A DNA stretch of 21,011 nt from an uncultured Pelagibacteraceae bacterium (lineage in GTDB: Bacteria; Pseudomonadota; Alphaproteobacteria; Pelagibacterales; Pelagibacteraceae), in the NCBI GenBank assembly GCA_902572155.1, contig CACGET010000017.1, positions 1 to 21,011 of the forward strand, read 5' to 3'. Below the pieces are notes generated by a model. The model worked only from the letters and a program-made list of their open reading frames with translations, made no database searches and was not told the DNA's origin. Of the stretch, positions 1-6,576 are shown piece after piece (the stretch's first letter is position 1; the number at the start of each line of letters is the position of its first letter). The position numbers were made by a program, and so were the translations under genes.

Positions 1-2
1 TG

Positions 3-239
3 CCCACAATTTTTGCTGGAGTTAACCAAACAATTATGATGGCCCTAGCAATGGTGGTTATCGCTTCTATGATTGGAGTAAGGGGACTTGGAGTACCAAT
101 TTTACAGGCAATTTCTAACCAATATTTAGCTCTGGGATTGATGAACGGTTTAGCCATCGTGGCTCTTGCAATTATTTTTGATCGTGTAACACAAGAATAT
201 GGTAATCGGATTCAAAGGCATAGAGGTCAAAAAAAATAA
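3..239 (+). CDS. proW: Glycine betaine/proline-type ABC transporter permease, C-terminal end (partial)
   Basis: The reading frame is open from base 3, so this is the last 78 codons of a gene that begins outside the window. The segment PTIFAGVNQTIMMALAMVVI matches the conserved loop and membrane helix of ProW/OpuAB-type permeases. These form the membrane channel of ABC importers for glycine betaine, proline betaine, choline or DMSP-like osmolytes. Two hydrophobic helices are visible, followed by a short basic tail (QRHRGQKK), as is usual for the cytoplasmic C-terminus. The internal ATG at 36 is not the start, because recognisable family sequence lies upstream of it. The gene stops 58 nt before an MTHFR-like gene on the same strand, so uptake and C1 metabolism may be linked. 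The substrate cannot be told from this fragment. Confidence 0.85.
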   Translation, partial: PTIFAGVNQTIMMALAMVVIASMIGVRGLGVPILQAISNQYLALGLMNGLAIVALAIIFDRVTQEYGNRIQRHRGQKK

Positions 240-260
240 ATCAAATCCAATCGTTTTTCT

Positions 261-288
261 TTGACAGCATTTTCAAATAAGATAATGA
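261..288 (+). promoter_or_regulatory. Candidate sigma70-type promoter before the MTHFR-like gene
   Basis: A perfect -35 hexamer TTGACA lies at 261-266. The -10 is less clear: GATAAT (281-286) is only 14 nt away, while TAATGA (283-288) sits at a 16-nt spacing. The start codon follows at 298, so the leader would be very short. The site may let the MTHFR-like/DmdA-like pair be transcribed separately from the upstream permease operon. Confidence 0.35.
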
Positions 289-297
289 TCTGGAAAA

Positions 298-1026
298 ATG
301 AACTTTTCTTTAGAAATAAGTCCTAAAACTGATCTTGAAACATTACCTCCTGTTAAAGATGTTTATATTACTATGCTGCCTGGTGGAGATTACAAAGAGA
401 CTGCTGAAAAGTCAGTTGAACTTGTTAAAAAAGGTTTCAATCCTGTTCCACATTTTCCAGCTAGATCAATGCAAAATGATTCTGAGCTTAAAGATTATGT
501 TTCTAGATGTAAAGGTGGCGGAGTAAAACAAGCATTAATAATTGGAGGTGGCAGAGAACCACTTGGAAAATTTGACAGTTCATTTCAACTTTTAGAAACA
601 GGATTTTTTGAAGAAATGAAAATTGGGATTGCTGGTCATCCTGAAGGGAGCCCAGATATACCTGACTCAGATTTAGACAAAGCTATGATAGATAAAAAGC
701 CTTATGCTGATTATATAGTAACTCAATGGTTACTAGATCCTCAGCCTATTATAGATTTTATTTCTAAACAAAGCGTACCAGTGCATGTGGGAATTACTGG
801 ACCTCTAAAAATAACTAGCCTAATAAAATTTGCTAACATTGTTGGAGCAAAAAATTCCTTAAATTTTCTTAAATCTAATTTTAGTAAGGCGTTAGATTTA
901 TTAAAACCTAAAGACCCTAATGATTTAATTGGGAAAGTTAAATCACATACTGATAACTTCCACATTTATACATTCGGCGGCTTGAAGGAAACTAACAAGT
1001 GGTTGAAGGAGAATAGTTATGTCTAA
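298..1026 (+). CDS. Short methylenetetrahydrofolate reductase-like protein
   Basis: This 242-residue protein has the sequence landmarks of the MetF (beta/alpha)8 fold: a strand ending in GGGREPLG near residues 84-91 (the position of the MetF RGD strand), KIGIAGHPEGSP (flavin-barrel strand), ADYIVTQWLLDP (compare MetF ITQFFFD) and FHIYTFGG near the C-terminus (compare FHFYTLNR). MetF enzymes interconvert 5,10-methylene-THF and 5-methyl-THF using FAD. Bacterial MetF is usually about 290-300 residues, so this one is clearly shortened and divergent. Its stop overlaps the start of the DmdA-like gene by 8 nt. Such pairing suggests it oxidises the methyl-THF made by the demethylase, as proposed for MetF partners of O-demethylases; that direction is inference. 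It is unlikely to be the biosynthetic MetF used for methionine. Confidence 0.7.
   Translation: MNFSLEISPKTDLETLPPVKDVYITMLPGGDYKETAEKSVELVKKGFNPVPHFPARSMQNDSELKDYVSRCKGGGVKQALIIGGGREPLGKFDSSFQLLETGFFEEMKIGIAGHPEGSPDIPDSDLDKAMIDKKPYADYIVTQWLLDPQPIIDFISKQSVPVHVGITGPLKITSLIKFANIVGAKNSLNFLKSNFSKALDLLKPKDPNDLIGKVKSHTDNFHIYTFGGLKETNKWLKENSYV
1006..1011 (+). promoter_or_regulatory. Strong Shine-Dalgarno inside the MTHFR-like gene
   Basis: AAGGAG lies 7 nt before the ATG at 1019 and within the last codons of the upstream gene. Most starts in this window have no clear Shine-Dalgarno, so this one fixes the start of the DmdA-like gene and suggests it is translated efficiently. Confidence 0.7.
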
Positions 1027-2377
1027 TGAGTTTGATTATACTAAATTAAAACATGTTACATCTGTTGATCAATCAGATCGGAAAGTACCATATAATTTAA
1101 GACAAAGTGGGCCAACAAAAGTTGAAATGCTTATTTCTACTAGAGTAAGAAAATCACCTTATTGGCATTTATCAATGCAGGCTGGTTGTTGGAGAGCAAC
1201 TGTTTATAATCGTATTTATCATCCAAGAGGTTATGTTAAACCAGAAGATGGTGGGGCTATGGTCGAATATGATGCAATTGTAAATCATGTAACAATGTGG
1301 AATGTTGCTGTTGAAAGACAAATCCAAGTTAAAGGTCCAGATGCAGAAAAATTTGTTGATTATGTAATAACAAGAGATGCAACATTAATATCTCCAATGA
1401 GAGCAAGATACGTAATTTTATGTAATGCATATGGTGGAGTATTAAACGATCCAATTCTCTTAAGAATATCTAATGATGAATTTTGGTTTAGTTTATCTGA
1501 TAGTGACATTGGTCTTTACTTGCAAGGAGTTAACGCAGATGGAAGGTTTAATGTGGCGATTGAAGAAATAGACGTTAGTCCAGTGCAAATTCAAGGTCCA
1601 AAAGCAAAAGCTTTAATGAAAGATGTGTGTGGAAAAGATATTGATTTTGATAACATGCCTTTCTATGGCCTAGGTGCAGGAAAAGTTGGCGGAAGAGATG
1701 TTATAGTCTCACAATCAGGTTTTTCAGGTGAGGCTGGCTATGAAATTTACCTCAGAGACTCTACTCTTTATGCGGAGGATATGTGGAATGCAGTTCTTGA
1801 AGCTGGAAAGAAACATAATCTAATGGTAATTGCTCCGGCTCATCACAGAAGAATTCAAGCTGGAATTCTATCTTGGGGTCAAGATATGGATCAACAACAT
1901 AATCCTTTTCAGTGTAATCTTGGTTATCAAGTTTCTTTATCAGGTAAAGGTGAGTGGAATAAAAAAGCAGATTATGTTGGGAAGGCAGCATTAGAAAAAA
2001 TGGGCAAAGAACTTAAGGATGGTAAAAAACCATACAAACTTCAGTTAGTTGGACTTGAATTAGGTGGCAAACCTATTGAAGAATATGCACCTGATTTTTG
2101 GCTTATATCACATGAAAGCGGTGGTGATCCTGTAGGATTTATTACTTCTCCTTGGTATCATCCAGAAAAAAAACAAAATATAGCAATGGGATATGTACCG
2201 TTTGATGGGACTTTAAATTCAAATGGATTTCCAAAAGGTAAAGTTGGTACAAAGTATAAAGTACATTTACCTGAAAAATACTCTGATACACCAGGAACAC
2301 CTGTTGATGCTGTTGTTGTTGATATTCCATTTAAGGAGTCGTTCAATGCTAACACAAGAGAAGTCGTTAAAGGCTAA
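1019..2377 (+). CDS. DmdA-like / GcvT-family tetrahydrofolate-dependent methyltransferase
   Basis: The 452-residue protein carries the GcvT aminomethyltransferase fold and resembles DMSP demethylase (DmdA) more than glycine-cleavage T protein. DmdA-like blocks include RVRKSPYW (42-49), TVYNRIYHP (61-69), MWNVAVERQIQVKGPDA (93-109), GGVLNDP (139-145), FWFSLSDSDI (155-164), SGFSGEAGYEIY (233-244) and HRRIQAGILSWGQDM (276-290). The C-terminal barrel follows (GKAALEKM, then about residues 340-450). Known DmdA proteins are about 365-370 residues; this one is some 80 longer, mainly in the N-terminal 40 residues and the C-terminal half, so I do not call it DmdA itself. It probably moves a methyl group from a small osmolyte (sulfonium or quaternary/tertiary amine) to THF. 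The neighbours, a betaine-type permease and an MTHFR-like protein, support that. The substrate is unknown. Confidence 0.75.
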   Translation: MSNEFDYTKLKHVTSVDQSDRKVPYNLRQSGPTKVEMLISTRVRKSPYWHLSMQAGCWRATVYNRIYHPRGYVKPEDGGAMVEYDAIVNHVTMWNVAVERQIQVKGPDAEKFVDYVITRDATLISPMRARYVILCNAYGGVLNDPILLRISNDEFWFSLSDSDIGLYLQGVNADGRFNVAIEEIDVSPVQIQGPKAKALMKDVCGKDIDFDNMPFYGLGAGKVGGRDVIVSQSGFSGEAGYEIYLRDSTLYAEDMWNAVLEAGKKHNLMVIAPAHHRRIQAGILSWGQDMDQQHNPFQCNLGYQVSLSGKGEWNKKADYVGKAALEKMGKELKDGKKPYKLQLVGLELGGKPIEEYAPDFWLISHESGGDPVGFITSPWYHPEKKQNIAMGYVPFDGTLNSNGFPKGKVGTKYKVHLPEKYSDTPGTPVDAVVVDIPFKESFNANTREVVKG

Positions 2378-2382
2378 ATATT

Positions 2383-2413
2383 TTGGGGGGATTTGTTAAT
2401 TCATTTCCCCCAA
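2383..2413 (+). terminator. GC-rich hairpin after the DmdA-like gene
   Basis: TTGGGGGGA (2383-2391) pairs with TTTCCCCCAA (2404/2405-2413) to give a 9-bp stem with one G-T wobble and a loop of about 13 nt. It is one of the few G/C runs in the window. No U-tract follows (TAACTACTATG), and the stem ends 8 nt before the next ATG. It may therefore act as an mRNA 3'-end stabiliser or translation-modulating hairpin rather than a classic intrinsic terminator. Confidence 0.45.
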
Positions 2414-2421
2414 TAACTACT

Positions 2422-2532
2422 ATGACTAAAGGCTTTTTAATCGTAATTTGCATTATTATTACGATTGCTTTAATAATATTTCCAATAATTGTTTCGTATA
2501 AAGCGCAGAAAAATAAAAAAATTAATAAATAA
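2422..2532 (+). CDS. 36-residue single-pass membrane peptide (small ORF)
   Basis: ATG at 2422 opens a 36-codon frame starting MTKGFLIVICIIITIALIIF. The peptide has a short N-terminus with one lysine, a hydrophobic helix over about residues 5-24, and a strongly basic cytoplasmic-type tail (SYKAQKNKKINK). Its TAA overlaps the ATG of the next gene by one base (TAATG), the usual geometry of translational coupling. No Shine-Dalgarno is visible, but most genes here lack one. The helix, the basic tail and the exact junction argue that it is real, not chance. I recognise no family; a small partner of the downstream YIP1-type protein is one possibility. Confidence 0.55.
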   Translation: MTKGFLIVICIIITIALIIFPIIVSYKAQKNKKINK

Positions 2533-3077
2533 TGTTTGGTGAATTTTTAGATATAGTTTTTAGATCAATAAAATTAGATAAATCTTTGTACAAAGACAGC
2601 AAAAACTTTGGTGAAGCATCAATTTACTTTGCTGGTCTAATTATGATATTAGATGGAATTGCAGGCGCAATTGCCGCAAATACTGTAATTAAAACTGCTG
2701 TTGCAATGTCAGGTCTTACTGCAATTTTAACTTGGTTAGTGTGGGGAATTTTTATTTATGTAATAGGAGTAAAACTTTTTCCAGATAAACAAACAAAAGT
2801 ACCTTTTAAAAAAGTACTAACAGCAGTTGGGTACGCACATGCACCAGGATTATTGAGATTTTTTGCTGTTACTCCAGATTTAATGATACCAATAATTTTT
2901 CTTACTCAATTCTGGATTTTTGCTGGTTTAATTATTTCAACAAAGCAAATCTTAAACTTAAAATCAAATTTTAAATCATTTGGAATAGTATTTTTGTCCT
3001 TTTTGATAATAGCATTTTTATCAATTTCATTTGTAATGAGTAGAATGAATATGTTACCAGTAAATCAAATAAGTTAG
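2532..3077 (+). CDS. YIP1-family multi-pass inner membrane protein
   Basis: This 181-residue hydrophobic protein has four or five predicted membrane segments (about 29-49, 57-84 probably as two, 105-135, 149-168). It opens with a short amphipathic region (MFGEFLDIVFRSIKLDKSLY). The centre, PFKKVLTAVGYAHAPGLLRF (residues 91-110), is the signature of bacterial Yip1-domain proteins (regular K/R-x-LTAVGYA-x-AP-x-LL). Bacterial members have no well-defined biochemical role. The start overlaps the stop of the 36-residue ORF. The TAG stop overlaps the stop of the convergent small gene on the other strand (3074-3077), leaving no room for an independent terminator. Confidence 0.7.
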   Translation: MFGEFLDIVFRSIKLDKSLYKDSKNFGEASIYFAGLIMILDGIAGAIAANTVIKTAVAMSGLTAILTWLVWGIFIYVIGVKLFPDKQTKVPFKKVLTAVGYAHAPGLLRFFAVTPDLMIPIIFLTQFWIFAGLIISTKQILNLKSNFKSFGIVFLSFLIIAFLSISFVMSRMNMLPVNQIS

Positions 3078-3235
3078 ATAGGGAAAATTGTTTTAGATAT
3101 TCTACAAGATTTGCAAATTTTGTAGCCCATTAATATTAAATTTTGAGATACACTTTCATCTTTATTCAAACATTCTTCACAAATATTATCTAGTTCTTGA
3201 TCAAAATTTTCAATATCTATATTCTTATTAGTCAT
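3074..3235 (-). CDS. 53-residue Cys4 (zinc-ribbon-like) small protein
   Basis: I take the ATG at 3235 (MTNKNIDIENF...), which overlaps the end of the upstream DUF3726-like gene by 8 nt, as the start. A longer version from 3262 would read through that gene's end and has no advantage. The N-terminal half is acidic. The C-terminal half has two CxxC pairs, Cys19/Cys22 (ICEEC) and Cys41/Cys44 (ICKSC), 18 residues apart, which is what a structural zinc site looks like. It is the last gene of a four-gene minus-strand cassette. It could be a zinc-binding accessory subunit or chaperone for the proteins above it; no family is recognised. Confidence 0.6.
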   Translation of the reverse strand: MTNKNIDIENFDQELDNICEECLNKDESVSQNLILMGYKICKSCRISKTIFPI

Positions 3236-3839
3236 TATCTGTAAGGCCTGCACCTGCTCCACCTTGTTTTAAGCTTTCATTCTCTTCAACAAACGTGTTT
3301 TCCGATAGTTGATATAATTCCTTCCATTCGTTATCTGAGAAATTGTCTTGATTGTCAATAATTTCCACTTCTACATTCATTTCTTTTAATATTATATTTT
3401 TATCTAGGATGTTAGAAAAAATATTCACATTATAATTCAATATGAATTCATTTTTATCAATTTTAATATAAATTTTTTTTCCTATGATTTCTGATGCTCT
3501 ACTTAGAAAAGATAAAAAAATCATTGGATATGCTATGACTCCAAAATTAATTTTTTTTATTTGTTTCATTGCTCTCACTTGATCTAAAAAACTTATCCCA
3601 AGTATTATTGGACAAAAAGGAGTCGTGTTAGATACATTTTCTTCACTAATTAAATTCAAGTTCTCAAATTTTTTAAAATTTTTATCTTTATAATATTGAT
3701 TTAAATTCTTAACTCCTGGTAATCCGAATAACTCTAAAATTCTTATACTTTTACCAACATCTTCTGAAATTCCCCAAGAATAACCCGCTGCTCTTGAAGC
3801 TCTTTTAACAGTTGTCTCAATTTCACTTAGAGATCTCAT
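3228..3839 (-). CDS. DUF3726-like protein of unknown function
   Basis: The N-terminal 42 residues (SLSEIETTVKRAS, then AAGYSWGISEDVGKSIR and FGLPGV) fit the DUF3726 signature as I remember it: SL-x-EIE, a basic A-R-A-A-G stretch, WG-x-AE-x-(A/V)G and a G-L-(P/D)-G turn. The remaining 160 residues are poorly conserved to my eye and end in a Gly-rich tail (GGAGAGL). No membrane segments or catalytic motif are visible. At 203 residues it is near the length I expect for the family. It starts 2 nt after the stop of the 554-residue gene and overlaps the Cys4 gene by 8 nt, so it is part of one translationally coupled unit. The function of DUF3726 is not established. Confidence 0.65.
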   Translation of the reverse strand: MRSLSEIETTVKRASRAAGYSWGISEDVGKSIRILELFGLPGVKNLNQYYKDKNFKKFENLNLISEENVSNTTPFCPIILGISFLDQVRAMKQIKKINFGVIAYPMIFLSFLSRASEIIGKKIYIKIDKNEFILNYNVNIFSNILDKNIILKEMNVEVEIIDNQDNFSDNEWKELYQLSENTFVEENESLKQGGAGAGLTDND

Positions 3840-3841
3840 AA

Positions 3842-5506
3842 CTATATATTTACTTTATAAACCCATTGCTCATCATAACTTTCTAAATATTGAGGTAGCG
3901 GGGCTCCTTGAAACATACAGATCCTTAACCATTTGTCTGATCTTGGGTCAAATTTTAATGCTCCAAAAAAAGAGAGTTTTAGTCGTAACATATCAATTGG
4001 CATAGTTTGTTTACTTATTGTATTGTCTTGAATTTCAGAATATGGAAACTTTTCAATTATAAAAGCTCTTCTAACAACATGCCTCAACTCAGAATTATTT
4101 GACAGAAATTTTGCAATAGATAAACTTTTCTTGGTTGTTAATAATTTTTTGTATAATCTTTTAATATCTCTAGCGATTGCTAGTGGTTGTTCTAAATCAG
4201 AACCATTTTCTTTGTACCTATCAGCTAATCTAGGTTCTTCTTTGTTTTTTGAAATAAACCAAAAATTTTGATTATTTTCTTTTTTTTCAAAATCTATTTT
4301 CAAAATATTTGAATATTCATTTTCAATTATTTTAAGTAAATCATCTACCTTTTTATGGGTAGGAATATCAAAATATTTCTCTTCATCTGAGCTCATTAAT
4401 TTTACCAAAGGTTTAGTTATATAATCATATGGCTCCATCATGATTGAAACTATATATTCAATACATTCGTCACAGGTTTCTTTTTCAAGCCATTTGTATA
4501 TTTCATTAAATGCATACTCAGTTTTAAAATTGAATTGATTTTTTGTATAATCTAAAAATTTTTTAACATCTTTTAGTAAAGACTTAGTTTTATTTTTTTG
4601 ATATTCACTCTCTGTGTTCCAGCTTGTAATATTTGTTAACGAGTTTGTTACACATTCTATAAAAAGGTTACTATCTTCATCGTTTACATCTTTAATTTGT
4701 CTTATTTTTTGTAAAGCAATTTCTCTAGACATTATCCAATTATTTAACAAAGTTGGGTGGTTAACAATAAATGGTGCCATACCAAGACCTGTAGAGTTGC
4801 CAATTCCTAAATTTTTACAAATATTCTCATCTAATTTGACTGATTTTTTTGGATCTTTGTGATAAGCAACATGATTAACTTGATCAAATGTAAATTGTCT
4901 TACTAGATAAACAAGCATCATTTCTAATCTAAAAGGTCCATTTATCTCTTCTCTATTTTTAATCCTAAATCTATCAGCTAATCCAAACTTTCCAGAGCCA
5001 TAAACTGCTGTTGTTCTATATAAATATCCAACCTGAGATAATAGTTTTAAATTTGGCTGCAAACCTTTGCTTAATCTTTCAACAACATGATTAAAAACTC
5101 TAATAGATTTATTTGCTCTAGATAGCGTTAATTCTTTATATGAAAGTCTACCTATTTCTTGTTTTGGTACTTCTTTCTTTAATCTTTCTATATCAGTTTT
5201 ACTTGGAATTCCATCGTACAAAGTAAAGGCAGCATCCCACTTGGTTGCTATTACTCTATCTGATCTCTCTTCATCTGAAATTAGATTGGCAAAACAAACT
5301 AATGAATAAACCCTATCTTTTTTTTTAAATGAATAGACTGCTTCACCGTAACCATTTTCATCAAGATTAAATAAATCTTTTTTAAATTCCCAGTTTTTAA
5401 ATTCATCTAGAAAGCTTCTTAAAAATGATAACTTTGATTGATGAAACGATCCTAGTCTTGATAATCTCATTATTTCTTTTGGGTCTCTTAATTGTATATT
5501 CATCAT
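3842..5506 (-). CDS. Unrecognised 554-residue conserved-looking protein
   Basis: I do not recognise the family. A start at TTG 5509 is possible, but the ATG at 5506 overlaps the upstream TGA by one base (TGATG) and is followed by a second ATG at 5503, so 5506 is preferred. The protein appears soluble: there is no signal peptide and no membrane helix. The N-terminal third is mixed alpha/beta with motifs that look conserved (SRLGSFHQSKLSFLRS, KKDRVYSLVCFANLI, VIATKWDAAFTLYDG). The middle has VGYLYRTTAVYGSGKFGLADR and a possible core LGIGNSTGLGMAPFIVNHP. The C-terminal part is Lys/Glu-rich and probably helical, ending in FQGAPLPQYLESYDEQWVYK. A CDECIEYI pair of cysteines lies near residue 340. 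Its place between an M19-like protein and DUF3726 is the best clue to function. Confidence 0.8.
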   Translation of the reverse strand: MMNIQLRDPKEIMRLSRLGSFHQSKLSFLRSFLDEFKNWEFKKDLFNLDENGYGEAVYSFKKKDRVYSLVCFANLISDEERSDRVIATKWDAAFTLYDGIPSKTDIERLKKEVPKQEIGRLSYKELTLSRANKSIRVFNHVVERLSKGLQPNLKLLSQVGYLYRTTAVYGSGKFGLADRFRIKNREEINGPFRLEMMLVYLVRQFTFDQVNHVAYHKDPKKSVKLDENICKNLGIGNSTGLGMAPFIVNHPTLLNNWIMSREIALQKIRQIKDVNDEDSNLFIECVTNSLTNITSWNTESEYQKNKTKSLLKDVKKFLDYTKNQFNFKTEYAFNEIYKWLEKETCDECIEYIVSIMMEPYDYITKPLVKLMSSDEEKYFDIPTHKKVDDLLKIIENEYSNILKIDFEKKENNQNFWFISKNKEEPRLADRYKENGSDLEQPLAIARDIKRLYKKLLTTKKSLSIAKFLSNNSELRHVVRRAFIIEKFPYSEIQDNTISKQTMPIDMLRLKLSFFGALKFDPRSDKWLRICMFQGAPLPQYLESYDEQWVYKVNI

Positions 5507-6471
5507 CAAATTATTTTATAAAAATTATACCAATTGTTACCAAGTATCCCCTTAGTTTCAAAATCTGAAAATCCAATTTTTTTTAATCCTTGCTCTAAAT
5601 TTGAAAAACCTCTAGCATCTTTAAACCAAAAGGGTTGTTTTGGAAAACCAGGTCTATTTTTTGATCCTTCCCCGTAATTTTTGCTTTTAGTCCAAGTTCC
5701 ATTTCGCATCCATTCAACAATAGAATCTGGCTGATTAAGACAAAGGTCCGATCCAATACCAATATTTTTAACTTCCATTATTTCAGCTGTTCTAGCAACC
5801 ATTTCACAAAAACTTTCCAAAGTACAATTGGAGTTTTCTTTAAGATGATGTGGATATAAGGATAAGCCTAAAACTCCACCACTTTCACTTAGGGTTTTTA
5901 ATAAATCATTAGATTTATTTCTTTTAGCTGGATGCCAAAAAGATGGATTTGCATGAGTAATAGCAATTGGTTTTTGACTTAATTCAATTGCTTCAAGAGT
6001 GCTTTTTTCAGCTGAATGTGACATATCAATTACAACTCCAACTCTATTCATTTCTTTGATAACTTCTTTTCCAAAATTAGTAACTCCGCTATCTATTTTT
6101 TCATAACAGCCTGTGGCAAGCAAGGATTGATTGTTATAAGTTAACTGCATAAATCTACATCCTAAGGAATGAATTTTTTCTACTAAACTAATATCATCTT
6201 CAATTGGAGAGCAGTTTTGAAATCCAAAAAAAATAGCAGTTTTGTTTTCTACACTAGCTTTTTCTATATCTTTAAAATTTTTTCCCAAAAATATTAAATC
6301 AGAATTTTCTAGAAATAATTGATCCCATTTTTTAATTTCTAACAATAATTCATCATAATCCTCATGATATACAATTGTAACATGTACAGCATCTAAACCT
6401 GCTTCTCGATTAAACTTAAAGATTTCCCTGTCCCAATTACAATATTGTAAATTATCGATTTTATAGTTCAT
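5506..6471 (-). CDS. Membrane dipeptidase (M19) superfamily protein with an altered metal site
   Basis: This 321-residue protein follows the M19/renal-dipeptidase TIM-barrel. It has DAVHVTI (27-33), FMQLTYNNQSLLATGCYE (107-124, family LQLTYN-x-x-N), VVIDMSHS with His152, ITHANP with His173, Arg184 and GIGSD with Asp242. In renal dipeptidase these correspond to His198, His219, Arg230 and Asp288. Two expected elements are not seen. The N-terminal His-x-Asp metal pair is replaced by DNLQYCNWDREIF (6-18), and the bridging Glu of the GVEG loop appears as Gln85 (FFGFQN). From memory, the same replacements occur in a subgroup in other alphaproteobacteria, so it is likely a distinct subfamily, not decay. 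It has no signal peptide and so should be cytoplasmic. It is the first gene of the cassette. Confidence 0.75.
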   Translation of the reverse strand: MNYKIDNLQYCNWDREIFKFNREAGLDAVHVTIVYHEDYDELLLEIKKWDQLFLENSDLIFLGKNFKDIEKASVENKTAIFFGFQNCSPIEDDISLVEKIHSLGCRFMQLTYNNQSLLATGCYEKIDSGVTNFGKEVIKEMNRVGVVIDMSHSAEKSTLEAIELSQKPIAITHANPSFWHPAKRNKSNDLLKTLSESGGVLGLSLYPHHLKENSNCTLESFCEMVARTAEIMEVKNIGIGSDLCLNQPDSIVEWMRNGTWTKSKNYGEGSKNRPGFPKQPFWFKDARGFSNLEQGLKKIGFSDFETKGILGNNWYNFYKII

Positions 6472-6536
6472 AAATAATTTTTAAGATTTAAACAATATCA
6501 ATAAGCTGTCTAAATTCTATTAATTTTATTGAAATT

Positions 6537-6565
6537 TTGACTTAACTTTGAAATAAACTTTTAAT
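6537..6565 (+). promoter_or_regulatory. Candidate promoter of purEK
   Basis: TTGACT (6537-6542) and TTTAAT (6560-6565) are separated by 17 nt and each match the sigma70 consensus at five of six positions. A transcript would start about base 6572, only some 5 nt before the purE ATG, and no Shine-Dalgarno is present. The message may be nearly leaderless. The 105-nt gap also has to hold the promoter of the divergent M19-like cassette, for which I see no clear site. Confidence 0.5.
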
Positions 6566-6576
6566 TACATAATTTA

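Noticed and set aside
1761..2355. Several minus-strand open frames inside the DmdA-like gene.
   Set aside because: Low-complexity His/Gln/Tyr/Leu-rich or Thr/Ser-rich translations typical of antisense shadows.
1019..2377. Calling this gene dmdA outright.
   Set aside because: The protein is about 80 residues longer than known DmdA and only some motif blocks agree; family membership is safe, substrate is not.
3236..3262. Longer N-terminus (MEQVQALQI) for the Cys4 protein.
   Set aside because: It would extend the overlap with the DUF3726-like gene to 35 nt; the ATG at 3235 gives normal coupling.
5507..5509. TTG start for the 554-residue gene.
   Set aside because: The ATG at 5506 gives a TGATG overlap with the upstream gene and costs only one residue.
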